The notes under the pieces: model-generated
What the model was told of the DNA's origin: nothing
The model's database searches: none
The model's input: only the letters and a program-made list of their open reading frames with translations
Made by a program: the position numbers and the translations under genes
In this document: positions 9,177-18,828 of the stretch, piece by piece
Layout of the letters: each line of letters starts with the position of its first letter
Numbering within the stretch: the first letter of the stretch is position 1
Assembly: GCA_028554755.1 (NCBI GenBank)
Contig: JAPTOF010000007.1
Coordinates: forward strand, 342,001-406,000
Reading direction: 5' to 3'
DNA: 64,000 bases
DNA from: Cordia subcordata
Taxonomy: Eukaryota > Streptophyta > Magnoliopsida > Boraginales > Cordiaceae

Positions 9177-11609
9177 TTAGGTAGCAGTGGAAAAGAGAAA
9201 CGGAGATGGAGGTTTAGTAACTTCGACAACTCCTTCAAGCATTTGGCCAACTTTCCTCATAGTTGGCCTGCTAGACGAGTCTTCTTGAATGCACCAGATG
9301 CCTACCTTCACGAACCTTTCGAGCTTCTCCCAATCGTTCAAGGCCTCCAAATCATCTCCTACCAGATCATCTAATCTTCCTTCTTGAAAACAGTCCCAAG
9401 CCCAATCGGTTAGAATAGCTTTGTCGTCTTCTACATCCTCAAGGTTTTCTAAGCTTTTTCGGCAACTTATGATCTCGAGTAGAAGGACCCCAAAGCTGTA
9501 AACGTCAACCTTGGCACTGATCTGAGTGTTCCTAAACCATTCAGGGGCAACATAACCTTTGGTTCCTCTTATCCCAGTGTTGGTTCGACTTTGATTTATC
9601 ATCAAAAGCTTTGCCAATCCGAAGTCAGATATCCGAGCATTGTAATAATCATCGAGAAGGATATTCTGAGGCTTGATATCACAATGGATGATTTGAGTGC
9701 TGCACTCTTCATGTAGATAAATCAGTCCACTGGCGACCCCCAGCGCGATTTTGATCCTCTTGCTCCAACTTGGTCTTAGATCACCAAAGAGAAAGCTTGC
9801 GAGAGTGCCATTACTCATATACTCGTAAACCAATAAGCGATTCTGTCCCTCATCACAAAATCCAATCAAGCGAACCAGATTCTTGTGATCTGTCCGGCCT
9901 ATCGCCTTCACTTCAGTTCTAAATTCCTTTTCTGTGTCTTCAGCCACTCTATCCAGCTTCTTCACGGCAACAGTGCTCCCGGAATCTCCCGGTATCGCCC
10001 CTTTGTACACGATTCCAAATGCACCTCGTCCTAGCTCTTCCTTGGATCCATTTGTAGCTTCTTCAAGTTCCCTTAAGGTAAAGCAGCGCAAGTTTATTTC
10101 CCCAGAATTCTTTCCTGGAAGACACTTCGTAATCTTTTTTTTATAGATGAGAAAAAACCCCAGACAACCTGCACCAATGAGCAGGATATTGATGAACACA
10201 GAGCTGCCCAAGAGTACGGATCCCACTAGTATCAGAGTTCCATGATCATTCTTTGCTTTTGGTCCTTCTGGAACTGGAGGTTTAGTATCTGGCAAGTGAC
10301 CATCATGCTTTCTATATTTGAGGAGTGCCTTTGTAGCAGCGCTGCCGATTCTACCATATGATAAAGGCAGCTTCTTCTTCCAACACTGGCGACCACTATT
10401 ATAGATGGCAACAGCACAAAAACAATCATGTAAGCAACTATTTTGGCAATCTGCCTCGGACAAATTCTCCAACAGCTCATAATCAGAGAATGGCCAATTA
10501 TAACCAATGAGCGGCTCGAAATCATAAAGATCTTCTGGAGAACCTTGCACGGCTGCATCACAACTTAGAGCGAAATTAGGTTTACAGCTGCCATACTCAT
10601 CACTTGGATCAAGCAGCGAATACCCTTTTGGGCACTCACAAACTGGTTTTTTGGCAGCACCAAGTCTGCAAATGCTATTATACCCACAAGCACCGCTACC
10701 AGTGTCTCCAGTAAAGTCGATGCAGATGTTATCCGGTAGAGACCAAATAAAAGTCCAGTTTGGATTGCTGGAGAATCTCCGAGGATGATAATATTGAGTA
10801 AGTACGCCATCAAAAGTAAGAGTTACCCTGTGATAATAATCTGATGTTGAAATCATCGGAGAGGTTGAACCAATTTCCTTAGTTTCGCCATTCTTTCTCA
10901 TTATATATATAGAGCCGCTCTCGTTGAAGACTAGTTTGGAGCCAGAATTTGATGGATTGGCAGCATCAGAAGTGAGACTGTTATAATATTCATCATCAGA
11001 TCTTGAATTGGAAGGCGCACTTTTGGTGTTAAGCACTAGATTCCCGGTATCCAGCATACGAAGATAAAACCTTCCCTGAGAGACGTTGGTTTCTGATCTC
11101 CGAGAAATAAGTCCACCACCAATCTCTAGTTCTTGTGAAGGCAACAAAGTATCCGTTGGATTTTTGAAGCTTTCCCATAACCAAGTAGTGTTGTCACTTG
11201 CCACAAGCACAAAATTTCCAGTATCATTCAGAAAACCATAAACTACATCAGTTTGAATCAGATCAGTATTCCAAAGCTGTTGGCCTCTAGGATCCCGGAG
11301 CACCAGACCACTCTGAGCACTTAGCTCTACTCTTGATCCGCGAGGCACGGGTATACCACCATTTGCATACCAGACAATGGTTTTGTCAGGAATTTTGTCA
11401 TACCAAATGGAGAGCAAGAACTGATCCTGATTCGTCTGGAGTTGCTTAAAACCAAACCCGAAATCGCCCTCTGGGGATAGCCATGGGTTACCAACCGCCT
11501 CTCCGGCCGTGAGTGAGCTGCCTGTTGCTATTCTACCATTCCTTTGAGCCAAGCTGCACGATGGTAGCAACATTATTAACAAGGAAAACTTGATGAGGAA
11601 AGAAGCCAT
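9177..11609 (-). CDS. G-type lectin S-receptor-like Ser/Thr kinase (LECRK/RLK1 class), gene 2, 810 aa
   Basis: Complete single-exon receptor kinase. Signal peptide 1-21 (ends SLAQ), B-lectin domain about 25-150, S-locus glycoprotein-like region about 200-300, EGF-like cysteines 308-350, PAN/apple cysteines 388-409, transmembrane helix about 458-489, kinase about 520-795. Kinase landmarks: GRGAFG 527-532, VAVK lysine 550, helix-C Glu 566, HCD 642-644, DFG 662-664, APE 688-690. Cys in place of the HRD arginine makes it a non-RD kinase, typical of plant immune receptors. The start is fixed by the signal peptide and by alignment with gene 3. Oddity: the conserved ATNGF before the kinase reads ATNGS. 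Expected at the plasma membrane, binding carbohydrate or microbial or herbivore ligands by family precedent; the actual ligand is unknown. Gene 3 is its closest relative in the window. Confidence 0.96.
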   Translation of the reverse strand: MASFLIKFSLLIMLLPSCSLAQRNGRIATGSSLTAGEAVGNPWLSPEGDFGFGFKQLQTNQDQFLLSIWYDKIPDKTIVWYANGGIPVPRGSRVELSAQSGLVLRDPRGQQLWNTDLIQTDVVYGFLNDTGNFVLVASDNTTWLWESFKNPTDTLLPSQELEIGGGLISRRSETNVSQGRFYLRMLDTGNLVLNTKSAPSNSRSDDEYYNSLTSDAANPSNSGSKLVFNESGSIYIMRKNGETKEIGSTSPMISTSDYYHRVTLTFDGVLTQYYHPRRFSSNPNWTFIWSLPDNICIDFTGDTGSGACGYNSICRLGAAKKPVCECPKGYSLLDPSDEYGSCKPNFALSCDAAVQGSPEDLYDFEPLIGYNWPFSDYELLENLSEADCQNSCLHDCFCAVAIYNSGRQCWKKKLPLSYGRIGSAATKALLKYRKHDGHLPDTKPPVPEGPKAKNDHGTLILVGSVLLGSSVFINILLIGAGCLGFFLIYKKKITKCLPGKNSGEINLRCFTLRELEEATNGSKEELGRGAFGIVYKGAIPGDSGSTVAVKKLDRVAEDTEKEFRTEVKAIGRTDHKNLVRLIGFCDEGQNRLLVYEYMSNGTLASFLFGDLRPSWSKRIKIALGVASGLIYLHEECSTQIIHCDIKPQNILLDDYYNARISDFGLAKLLMINQSRTNTGIRGTKGYVAPEWFRNTQISAKVDVYSFGVLLLEIISCRKSLENLEDVEDDKAILTDWAWDCFQEGRLDDLVGDDLEALNDWEKLERFVKVGIWCIQEDSSSRPTMRKVGQMLEGVVEVTKPPSPFLFSTAT

Positions 11610-11654
11610 TGCATGAGCAAGCCTGGTTCAAGAATTGGTATCAACAATTTTAAG

Positions 11655-11663
11655 GATATATAG
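11655..11663 (-). promoter_or_regulatory. Putative TATA box, gene 2
   Basis: CTATATATC on the minus strand, 46 bp before the ATG. The equivalent site before gene 3 (about 16097-16105) is degraded to CTACATATC. Confidence 0.45.
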
Positions 11664-11710
11664 AGAACGAGATGATCCACTTTTACTCTCATCGTCTTAA
11701 ATCATATTGA

Positions 11711-11727
11711 CAGATTCCAAGTCAACT
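11711..11727 (-). promoter_or_regulatory. Shared W-box-containing upstream module, gene 2
   Basis: The plus strand reads TTCCAAGTCAACTCGG; on the gene strand this contains TTGACT, the WRKY-binding W-box core. The same module sits at similar distance before genes 3 and 4 and in orphan upstream segments. WRKY control is an inference. Confidence 0.45.
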
Positions 11728-11849
11728 CGGACGATCCGGTGATGTCCCTTTGTTTGAATTTCAACAAGTATCCAACCACCACCCCACCTGCTCTTTGAAT
11801 TTGAACAGGAGGATTTTGATAATTAGTGTGCTGAAATGATAGCCTGTTC

Positions 11850-11981
11850 AAAGGATTCAAGTCCAATACACGTTTTGCCTTGACTTAAATTTGAAAGACT
11901 CGTTAAAAGTTAATTAAAGGATTCAGGTTCAATACATGCTTTGTCTTGACGTAAATTTGAAAGACGCATTAAAAGTTAAAT
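11850..11981. repeat. 66 bp tandem repeat, two units, upstream of gene 2
   Basis: AAAGGATTCAAGTCCAATAC at 11850 recurs as AAAGGATTCAGGTTCAATAC at 11916, each followed by TTGACNTAAATTTGAAAGAC and GTTAAAAGTTAA-like sequence. Each unit carries a TTGAC core on the plus strand. Confidence 0.7.
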
Positions 11982-12189
11982 TAATGTCAATAAAAATAAT
12001 CTCAAGTCTTAAGAATGTATAAATAATGAAATGATCCACTTTTTCCTTTTTTCTTATTTTCTTCATACGGGAGACTTCCACAAGCCAACTATTGATTACC
12101 TGGTATTACACAACCTACAAGAATTATCTGCCACGACAGAAAGCCGGGGCACAGTTATTAGCGTAGAAATCCGATGCCTGAAAGAAGAT

Positions 12190-12578
12190 TTAGGCTCTGT
12201 TTGGTCGTGAGATTTTAGTTGTTAAACAGGAGAGTTTTTAATAATAAAACTTTGGGTAAAAATATTATTAAATAAAAGCAATTGATTGGTTAACGCTATA
12301 TTTTAGGAATTGAATTTTTAATTGTTTTGAGATTAATATTGCATTTTCAAAAATATAAAATAGTATTTTTAAGGAAAAATGAAAAAAAATAATTTTTGAT
12401 ATGATATAAAAATAACTTTTTAAAGCCTTTTCGAAAAGGCTTCAATTTGGAATTTTTGGTTTTTCAACTTTAGTTTTTATGTAAAAACTCTTTTAAAAAT
12501 GAACCAAATCAGTCAATTTCAATTTTTAGACTCACAAAAAGTATTTTTTACTCTTTAAAAGCTAGGCCAAATAGACTC
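12190..12578. mobile_element. MITE-like insertion between genes 2 and 3 (hAT-like ends)
   Basis: Left end TAGGCTCTGTTTGGTC and right end GCTAGGCCAAATAGACTC are near-inverted repeats. The paralogous sequence upstream of gene 3 (about 16675-16715) reads through GAAAGAAGATTCAATC without the element, so this is a later insertion. The target duplication is not clear. Confidence 0.55.
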
Positions 12579-12821
12579 TTGCACTTGCAAGGCATCGGCT
12601 GTTATATCTTAAGGGCTTATACAATAGAGATCACTTTTTCTACAAATTATACCATGGATCTTCGTAAGGGGATCCTTCATTTAACATCATATTCCTTCAT
12701 ATTAAAAAAAAAAAAGCAATATTAACTCACGCACATCACCCACGCTTTTTTCTCTCTCCTCTTCTGTCTCTCTCTTCATCTTCTCTATCTTCGTTTCTTC
12801 TTTGTTTCACCGGCACAACAA

Positions 12822-13605
12822 GAGCATGTTTGTACTTTTTTTATCCAAATTTACAATCAGTATGTCATGTATTATTAAATTTAAAAGTGGACTTGATGCA
12901 AGTAGTATGTCCATGACATGACAACAATTAGATACTTAGACCACAAAATTACCCATGAGAATTTAAAATTTGTGGCAAAAAAACAAAATGGGAAAAAGGT
13001 CAAAAATTAAAAATAAAAAATAAAAAGAAAAGACAAAAACAATAATAGAAGTCTCATCACAAGAAAGAAGAAACATATATAAATTTGAATCAATTGACAC
13101 CATTTCTAATCTCATAATTTCATAGTTGGATTTATATTAAAAGCATCCCACAATCATGAAACTCAAACAATCAACCACCAATCTTGAGAACTAGAGCTCA
13201 ATTACATGATACTATGTTTCTCTTATGCCATTTCCAAAACGAAGGATCAAAAGAACAAAGAAAAAAAAGAAATATAATATTAGAAAATTACAATTAATAG
13301 CAGCAAGCTTTTAAAAGGACTATGTAGGAAAAAATGCTATTCAAATGTATATATATTGTCAGTCTATTAAAAATAGTAAAGTTCAACAGACAACACACGA
13401 AATAGATGTGTTAACATCTAGTCATATGCAAGATAAGTAATGTATCGATATTGTGCCACTTGGTTCATGCATAATCGTTTAAAATTTTATTGAGGTACAA
13501 CTTTATTATAGAAGATAGAATAGGTAAATGGAGATACATGTAGATATAGATTTTACAAATACAACTAATGACTAGACACTGATATTACAGAGCAAGAGAA
13601 GCAGA
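12822..13605 (-). repeat. 3' flank of gene 3, partner of 8390-9176
   Basis: Collinear with the gene 2 downstream tract, with small indels and substitutions. Confidence 0.8.
13502..13507 (-). terminator. Likely poly(A) signal AATAAA, gene 3
   Basis: AATAAA on the minus strand about 99 bp after the stop codon, in a context matching gene 2. Confidence 0.5.
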
Positions 13606-16053
13606 TTAGATAGCAGTGGAAAAGAGCAAGGGACATGGAGGTTCAGTAACTTCAACAACTCCTTCAAGCATTTGGCTAACTTTCCTTATGGTTGGCCTGC
13701 TAGACGAGTCTTCTTGAATGCACCAGACGCCTACCCTCACAAACCTTTCGAGCTTCTCCCAATCGTCCAAGGCCTCCATATCATCTCCTACCAGATCATC
13801 TAATCTTCCTTCTTGAAAACAGTCCCAAGCCCAATCGGTTAGAATAGCTTTGTCGTCCTCTACATTCTCAAGGTTTTCTAAGCTTTTTCGGCAACTTATG
13901 ATCTCGAGTAGAAGGACCCCAAAGCTGTAAACGTCAACCTTGGCACTGATTTGAGTGTTCCTAAACCATTCAGGGGCAACATAACCTTTTGTTCCTCTTA
14001 TCCCAGTGTTGGTTCGACTTTGATTAATCATTAAAAGCTTTGCCAATCCGAAGTCAGATATCCGAGCATTGTAATAATCATCGAGAAGGATATTTTGAGG
14101 CTTGATATCACAATGGATGATTTGAGTGCTACACTCTTCATGTAGATAAACCAGTCCCCTGGCAACCCCCTGTGCGATTTTGGTCCTCTGGCTCCAACTA
14201 GGTCTTATATCACCAAAGAGAAAGCTTGCGAGAGTGCCATTACTCATATACTTATAAACCAACAAGCGGTTCTGTCCCTCGTCACAAAATCCGATCAAGC
14301 GAACCAGATTCTTGTGATCTGTCCGGCCTATCGCCTTCACTTCTGTTCTAAACTCCTTTTCTGTGTCTTCAGCCACTCTATCCAGCTTCTTCACGGCTAT
14401 AGTGCTCCGGGAAACCCCTGGTATCGCCCCTTTGTACACGATTCCAAATGCACCTCGTCCTAGCTCTTCCTTGAATCCATTTGTAGCTTCTTCAAGTTCC
14501 CTGAAGGTAAAGCAACGCAAATTTATTTCCACAGAATTGTTTGGTGGAAAAAACTTGATAATCTTTTTCTGGTAGATGAGAAAAAACCCCAGACAACCTG
14601 TACAAATCAGGAGGATATTGATGAACACGGAACTGCCCAAGAGTACTGATCCTACTAGTATCAGAGTTCCACGATCATTCTTTGTTTTTGCTCCTTCTAG
14701 AACTCGAGGTTTAGTATCTGGGGAATAACCATCACGTTTCCTATATTTGATGAGTACCTTATTATTGGTGCTTTCGTATCTACCATTTGATAAAGGCAGC
14801 CTCTTCTTCCAGCATTGGCCACCACTATTATAAATGGCAACAGCACAAAAACAATCATGTAAGCAACTCTTTGTGCAATTTGCCTCCGAGGAAGGATCCA
14901 ACAGCTCAAAATCCGAGGTTGGCCAATTATAACCAATGAGCGAGTGGAAACCATATAGATCTTCCGGAGAACTTTGTACGGCTCCATCACAACTTGTAGT
15001 GAAATTAGGTTTGCAGCTGCCATATTCGTCACTTGGATCAAGCAACGAATAGCCTTTTGGACACTCACAAACTGGCCTTCCAGTAGTAGGATCAAGTGTA
15101 CAAATGCTATTATACCCGCAAGCACCGCTACCTCTGTCTCCAGTAATGTTCTTGCATATGTCATCTGGTTTAAACCAAATAGAAGACCAGTTTTGATCCC
15201 CAGAGGACGGGGTGCGAGGATAATAATATTGAGCGAGAACGCCATCGAAAGTAAGAGTTACTCTGTGATAATAATCTGATGCTGAAATGACCCGAGAGGT
15301 TGAACCAATTTTCTTTGTTTCGCCATCCGTTTTCAGTAAATACATAGACCCGCTCTCATTGAAGACTAGTTTGGAGCCAGAATTTGATGTGTTTGCAGCA
15401 TCAGAAGTGAGACTGTTGTAGTACTCGGAATCAAATTTTGTATTGGCAGGCGTACTTTTGGTGCTAAGCACTAGATTCCCTTCACTGAGCATACGGAGAT
15501 AAAATCTGCCTTGAGAGAAGTTGGTTTCTGAACGCCGAGAGATAAGCATGCCACCAATCTCTATTTCTTGTGACGGCAACAAAGTATCTGTTGGATTTCT
15601 GAAGCTTTCCCATAACCGATAAGTATTGTTGGAACTTGCCACAAGCACAAAATTTCCAGTATTATTCAGAATACCATAGCCAACATCATCAGTTTGAATC
15701 AGATCAGTATTCCAAAGCTGTTGGCCTCTGGGATCGCGGAGCACCAGACCACTCTGAGCACTTAGCTCTACTCTTGATCCGCGAGGCACGGGTATACCAC
15801 CATTTGCATACCAGACAACGGTTTTGTCAGGAATTTTGTCATACCAAATGGAGAGCAAGAACTGATCCTGATTCGTCTGGAGTTGCTTAAAACCAAACCC
15901 GAAATCGCCCTCCGGGGATAGCCATGGGTTACCAACCGCCTCTCCGGCCGTGAGAGAGCTGCCTGTGGCTATTCTACCATTGTTTTGAGCCAAGCTGCTA
16001 CATAATGGTAGCAACATTATTAACAAGGAAAACTTGATGAGAAAAGAAGCCAT
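13606..16053 (-). CDS. G-type lectin S-receptor-like Ser/Thr kinase (LECRK/RLK1 class), gene 3, 815 aa
   Basis: Complete single-exon paralog, nearly identical to gene 2 at both ends and in the kinase, most different in residues about 120-450 of the extracellular part. Signal peptide 1-22, B-lectin about 25-152, S-locus-like about 205-305, EGF-like cysteines about 312-356, PAN/apple cysteines about 393-414, transmembrane about 463-494, kinase about 525-800. Landmarks: GRGAFG 532-537, lysine 555 (IAVKK), HCD 647-649 (non-RD), DFG 667-669, APE 693-695. Oddities: the hinge reads VYKYMS where all other copies read VYEYMS (Glu to Lys at 601), and IAVK replaces VAVK. The rest of the catalytic set is intact. 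The start agrees with gene 2 and with the signal peptide. Gene 2 follows about 2 kb downstream on the same strand. Confidence 0.96.
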   Translation of the reverse strand: MASFLIKFSLLIMLLPLCSSLAQNNGRIATGSSLTAGEAVGNPWLSPEGDFGFGFKQLQTNQDQFLLSIWYDKIPDKTVVWYANGGIPVPRGSRVELSAQSGLVLRDPRGQQLWNTDLIQTDDVGYGILNNTGNFVLVASSNNTYRLWESFRNPTDTLLPSQEIEIGGMLISRRSETNFSQGRFYLRMLSEGNLVLSTKSTPANTKFDSEYYNSLTSDAANTSNSGSKLVFNESGSMYLLKTDGETKKIGSTSRVISASDYYHRVTLTFDGVLAQYYYPRTPSSGDQNWSSIWFKPDDICKNITGDRGSGACGYNSICTLDPTTGRPVCECPKGYSLLDPSDEYGSCKPNFTTSCDGAVQSSPEDLYGFHSLIGYNWPTSDFELLDPSSEANCTKSCLHDCFCAVAIYNSGGQCWKKRLPLSNGRYESTNNKVLIKYRKRDGYSPDTKPRVLEGAKTKNDRGTLILVGSVLLGSSVFINILLICTGCLGFFLIYQKKIIKFFPPNNSVEINLRCFTFRELEEATNGFKEELGRGAFGIVYKGAIPGVSRSTIAVKKLDRVAEDTEKEFRTEVKAIGRTDHKNLVRLIGFCDEGQNRLLVYKYMSNGTLASFLFGDIRPSWSQRTKIAQGVARGLVYLHEECSTQIIHCDIKPQNILLDDYYNARISDFGLAKLLMINQSRTNTGIRGTKGYVAPEWFRNTQISAKVDVYSFGVLLLEIISCRKSLENLENVEDDKAILTDWAWDCFQEGRLDDLVGDDMEALDDWEKLERFVRVGVWCIQEDSSSRPTIRKVSQMLEGVVEVTEPPCPLLFSTAI

Positions 16054-16159
16054 TGGATGAGCAAGCTTGGTTCAAGAATTGGTATCAACTATTTTAAGGA
16101 TATGTAGTGAATGAGATGATCCACTTTTGTTCTTACCATCTTATATCATATCGGCAGAT

Positions 16160-16177
16160 GTTCCAAGTCAACTCGGA
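16160..16177 (-). promoter_or_regulatory. Shared W-box-containing upstream module, gene 3
   Basis: TTCCAAGTCAACTCGGACGA on the plus strand, about 107 bp before the ATG, the same spacing as at gene 2. TTGACT core on the gene strand. Confidence 0.45.
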
Positions 16178-16368
16178 CGACTTCCACATGGAGCCTTTTT
16201 ATCTCCGGACGATACATATTGTATGTAATTCTTTTGCTTCATGGGATCATGTCCCTTTGAATTTCAACAAATACCACCTGCGCTTTGAATTTCAACAAGT
16301 TTCAACCTGAAGACTTCGATTAGTCGTAGGTCAAAATTAAATTAATGTCAATAAAAAAAATATTTTAT

Positions 16369-16468
16369 CAGGTATTTTGTCATATCAAACGAAAAGCAAG
16401 AATTGGTCCTGATTCGTCGTCTCGAGTAGTATTAACAAGAAGAAATGGATGATGTGGAAAGAAGCGAT
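16369..16468 (-). pseudogene. LECRK 5' scrap with lost start codon and internal deletion
   Basis: About 16369-16418 (AGGTATTTTGTCATATCAAA, then AGCAAGAATTGGTCCTGATT) matches the coding stretch for NQDQFLL-x-I-W-Y-D-K-I-P. It is joined directly to about 16427-16468, which matches the signal-peptide start (ATTAACAAG...AAATGGATGAT...AAAGAAGC). The expected CAT start complement is GAT, so the ATG is gone, and about 45 codons between the two parts are deleted. Confidence 0.7.
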
Positions 16469-17559
16469 TGTTGGCTACCACGACAGAAAGCTGCTGGGGC
16501 ATAGTTATAGTAGAATCTGCTGGCCTTAGCGGTTGATTATTTCTTAAGCTTGTTTTAGACTTTACTTGTTTGACTTGGTATTTGTAGATCATAAATAAAT
16601 TAATAGCTACTGATAAGCCAACAATTTAAATTTATGGGATAATCATTTTTTTTTCTTTTGGAGATGAGTAAGAGTAGAAATCCTATGCTTGAAAGAAGAT
16701 TCAATCACGGATAAGGATAATAGATACTTGGGTTTTTTAAATTTTGTCGTAATTTAATTCTTATGTATTTTGTCAATGAATGTATCCTGTCATGTATTGT
16801 AAGTATCGGGACATGCTCTAAAGTGTAATTTACAGAAAATATCAATAGAGAAATTCTATATTTCTTTAAGTCTTTCAATCACCAGTCAAAGGCATATTTA
16901 GGCAGCAGAGAAGAAGGGGAATGTGTTAGATTCACCATAAAAATTTCGCAAAAAGACCGCAGTTTCTCAGTTGGCATTTAGTAAATTGTAGCCCTTGTTG
17001 AGAACATGCACAATTATTGGCAGCGTTTTAGCTGACCATCGCATTTTAATAAAAGGCAAAGATAAAAGCAAAAAGCCGCTGCTAATTACAAGAGTTGGCA
17101 TTGGCAATGACTTTTTAAATGCTGCTAAAATTTTTCACTACTTGGACTAGTGTGATGGTTATAAACTGTCACCAATTACAGAAAACTCCAAATAGGCAAC
17201 AATTTTCTATTGCCGTCACCTATGTTGAGAACATACACGACTTGAAGAATTGGAGCGCCAACTATTTGAAGTAAATAAGAAATTGAGTGACGGTTATAGA
17301 ATACTGTGACCTTTTTGTAATTTGAAAATAATATAAGAAATTGAAGAATATATATAGAATTGGATAAATAAGAAATGTATGAAAACGTGCCAACTATTCA
17401 AGCCACGTTAGAATAAGCTAGTAAAGATATGCAACACCGAATAATGGGCCAAAAGGGAAGTTACTATAATACACATACAAAGTCGGCTAGCTACTTGAGA
17501 CTTGATAATGAAAACATGGCGAACATTTAGAATAAGCCAATAAACGTATGCAATGCCTA
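16469..17559. other. Intergenic, no gene recognised
   Basis: 16469-16740 continues as an orphan LECRK upstream copy (CACGACAGAAAGCTG, GGCATAGTTAT as near 12130 and 56390). 16750-17559 is unassigned, with two partial repeats around GTTGAGAACATGCAC / GTTGAGAACATACAC. Confidence 0.5.
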
Positions 17560-17764
17560 CTTACTGAGCCGAACTGCAAGCTATTGTGCCTCGTGGCTCA
17601 TGCATAATCCTATAAAATTTGATTGAGATTCAATTTTATTATATATAGATAAATAGATAGACATCTATGTATAGATTTTAAAAATACAACTAATGACTAA
17701 ATAACGATATTGCATAGCAAGAGAATCAGATTTAGATAGCAGTGGAAAAGAGCTACGGACATTT
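17560..17764 (-). pseudogene. LECRK 3' scrap (last codons plus 3' flank)
   Basis: GATAGCAGTGGAAAAGAGCT near 17735 matches the complement of the last codons (FSTAI-stop) of genes 2 and 3, and the flank to 17560 matches their 3' flank, including AATAAA about 93 bp past the stop (17634-17639). The frame carries an extra stop (TAG where gene 3 has TTG). Homology ends at 17764, where LTR-like sequence begins; the gene body is gone. Confidence 0.78.
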
Positions 17765-17769
17765 GTGGG

Positions 17770-18115
17770 TGTCACAACCCCGAGCCTAGACCCCTAGACC
17801 CATGAGCGAGATTGGTATTGTAGGTATAACTAATAACTACTTGGGCTTCAAATCAATTGGCCCAAAATGTTTAACCCATGTTGTTAGTTACACCCACACT
17901 ACACACTTATAAACAAGTCACAAGTCACCCCACAAACCAAAATGGAATGTCACATTCACCCCTTGTTGAGGACCTAACGTCCTTTTCAAGGGCATACAAT
18001 CACACACAAGACCAGGTAGTGCAGGACTCTAGAAATGGCTCCCACCGCACACTTGGTGGAGCACTTTGCCCTGCATAGCACTCAGCTCCCGGAACCTTGT
18101 GTCCTTGTATTTGTT
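17770..18115. mobile_element. Gypsy-like LTR 5' fragment
   Basis: Starts TGTCACAACCCCGAGCCTAG, a typical start for plant Ty3/Gypsy LTRs, directly at the break in the LECRK scrap. No matching CA end or target duplication was found, and sequence from about 18120 returns to array intergenic DNA shared with 42770-42960. It may be the agent that broke the relic. Confidence 0.45.
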
Positions 18116-18320
18116 AATTGAATTGTAATAATTGTAGTAATTGTCACTAAAAAGAAATGTATTTAAAAAGAAAAAGACATGTCATTACCATCAAGAAATC
18201 TATCGTACAATTGATCAAGAAAGTCTAGCAATTACAACTACAATTATACACTACAACTACATGCGAGAAAGTAAAGTGTAAACTAGGAAAGTTGGACGAA
18301 AGTTACACTAAATTAGGGTC

Positions 18321-18524
18321 CTTATATCATAGATTTGCGCACTGTGCACCTACATAGTGCAAGGTGCACCTGCACTATGATTTTCATGCACTATATAACG
18401 CAAAAAAATTTCCAAAACCTCACTTATATCATGGACCCGTGCACCGTGCACCTGCACAGTGCAAGGTGCACCTGCATTGTGATTTTCATGCACTATATAA
18501 AACAAAAAGAAAAATAAAAATTCC
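18321..18524. repeat. 102 bp terminal tandem repeat of the Mutator-like element
   Basis: CTTATATCAT starts at 18321 and again at 18423; each unit contains two to three GTGCACC blocks in near-palindromic order, ATGATTTTCATGCACTATATAA-type sequence and TTCCAAAACCTCA. The terminus itself is thus doubled. Confidence 0.75.
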
Positions 18525-18828
18525 AAAACCTCAGTTGTGATCTCCTCTCCCTCTCTCAATTACTGCCTCTAATTTGTCCTAAATTTCTCCTATCTTCTTC
18601 AATTGATTCACTCCGATTAGGGCATAAAGCTCCAACGATTCACCTCTATCCTTCAATTGCTTCACTTTGATTCACACAAAAAGCCTTAAACGTCACTGCA
18701 ATTTCGATTTCTACAACAATTCAACGACTTCAAATCTTTCACAATGATTGAAACAACATCAACAACATGCAAATAAATTGAAACCATTGACTTCCTGAAG
18801 GTACTATTTCAATGTCAAATAGATCTCT

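Noticed and set aside
9934..15890. Antisense and shifted open frames inside the LECRK genes (for example 14697-15245 and 15636-15890)
   Set aside because: Shadows of a strongly coding opposite strand; the same frames recur in each paralog.
18335..18559. Overlapping small open frames rich in HLHSARCTC
   Set aside because: Translation of the GTGCACC terminal repeats of the Mutator-like element.
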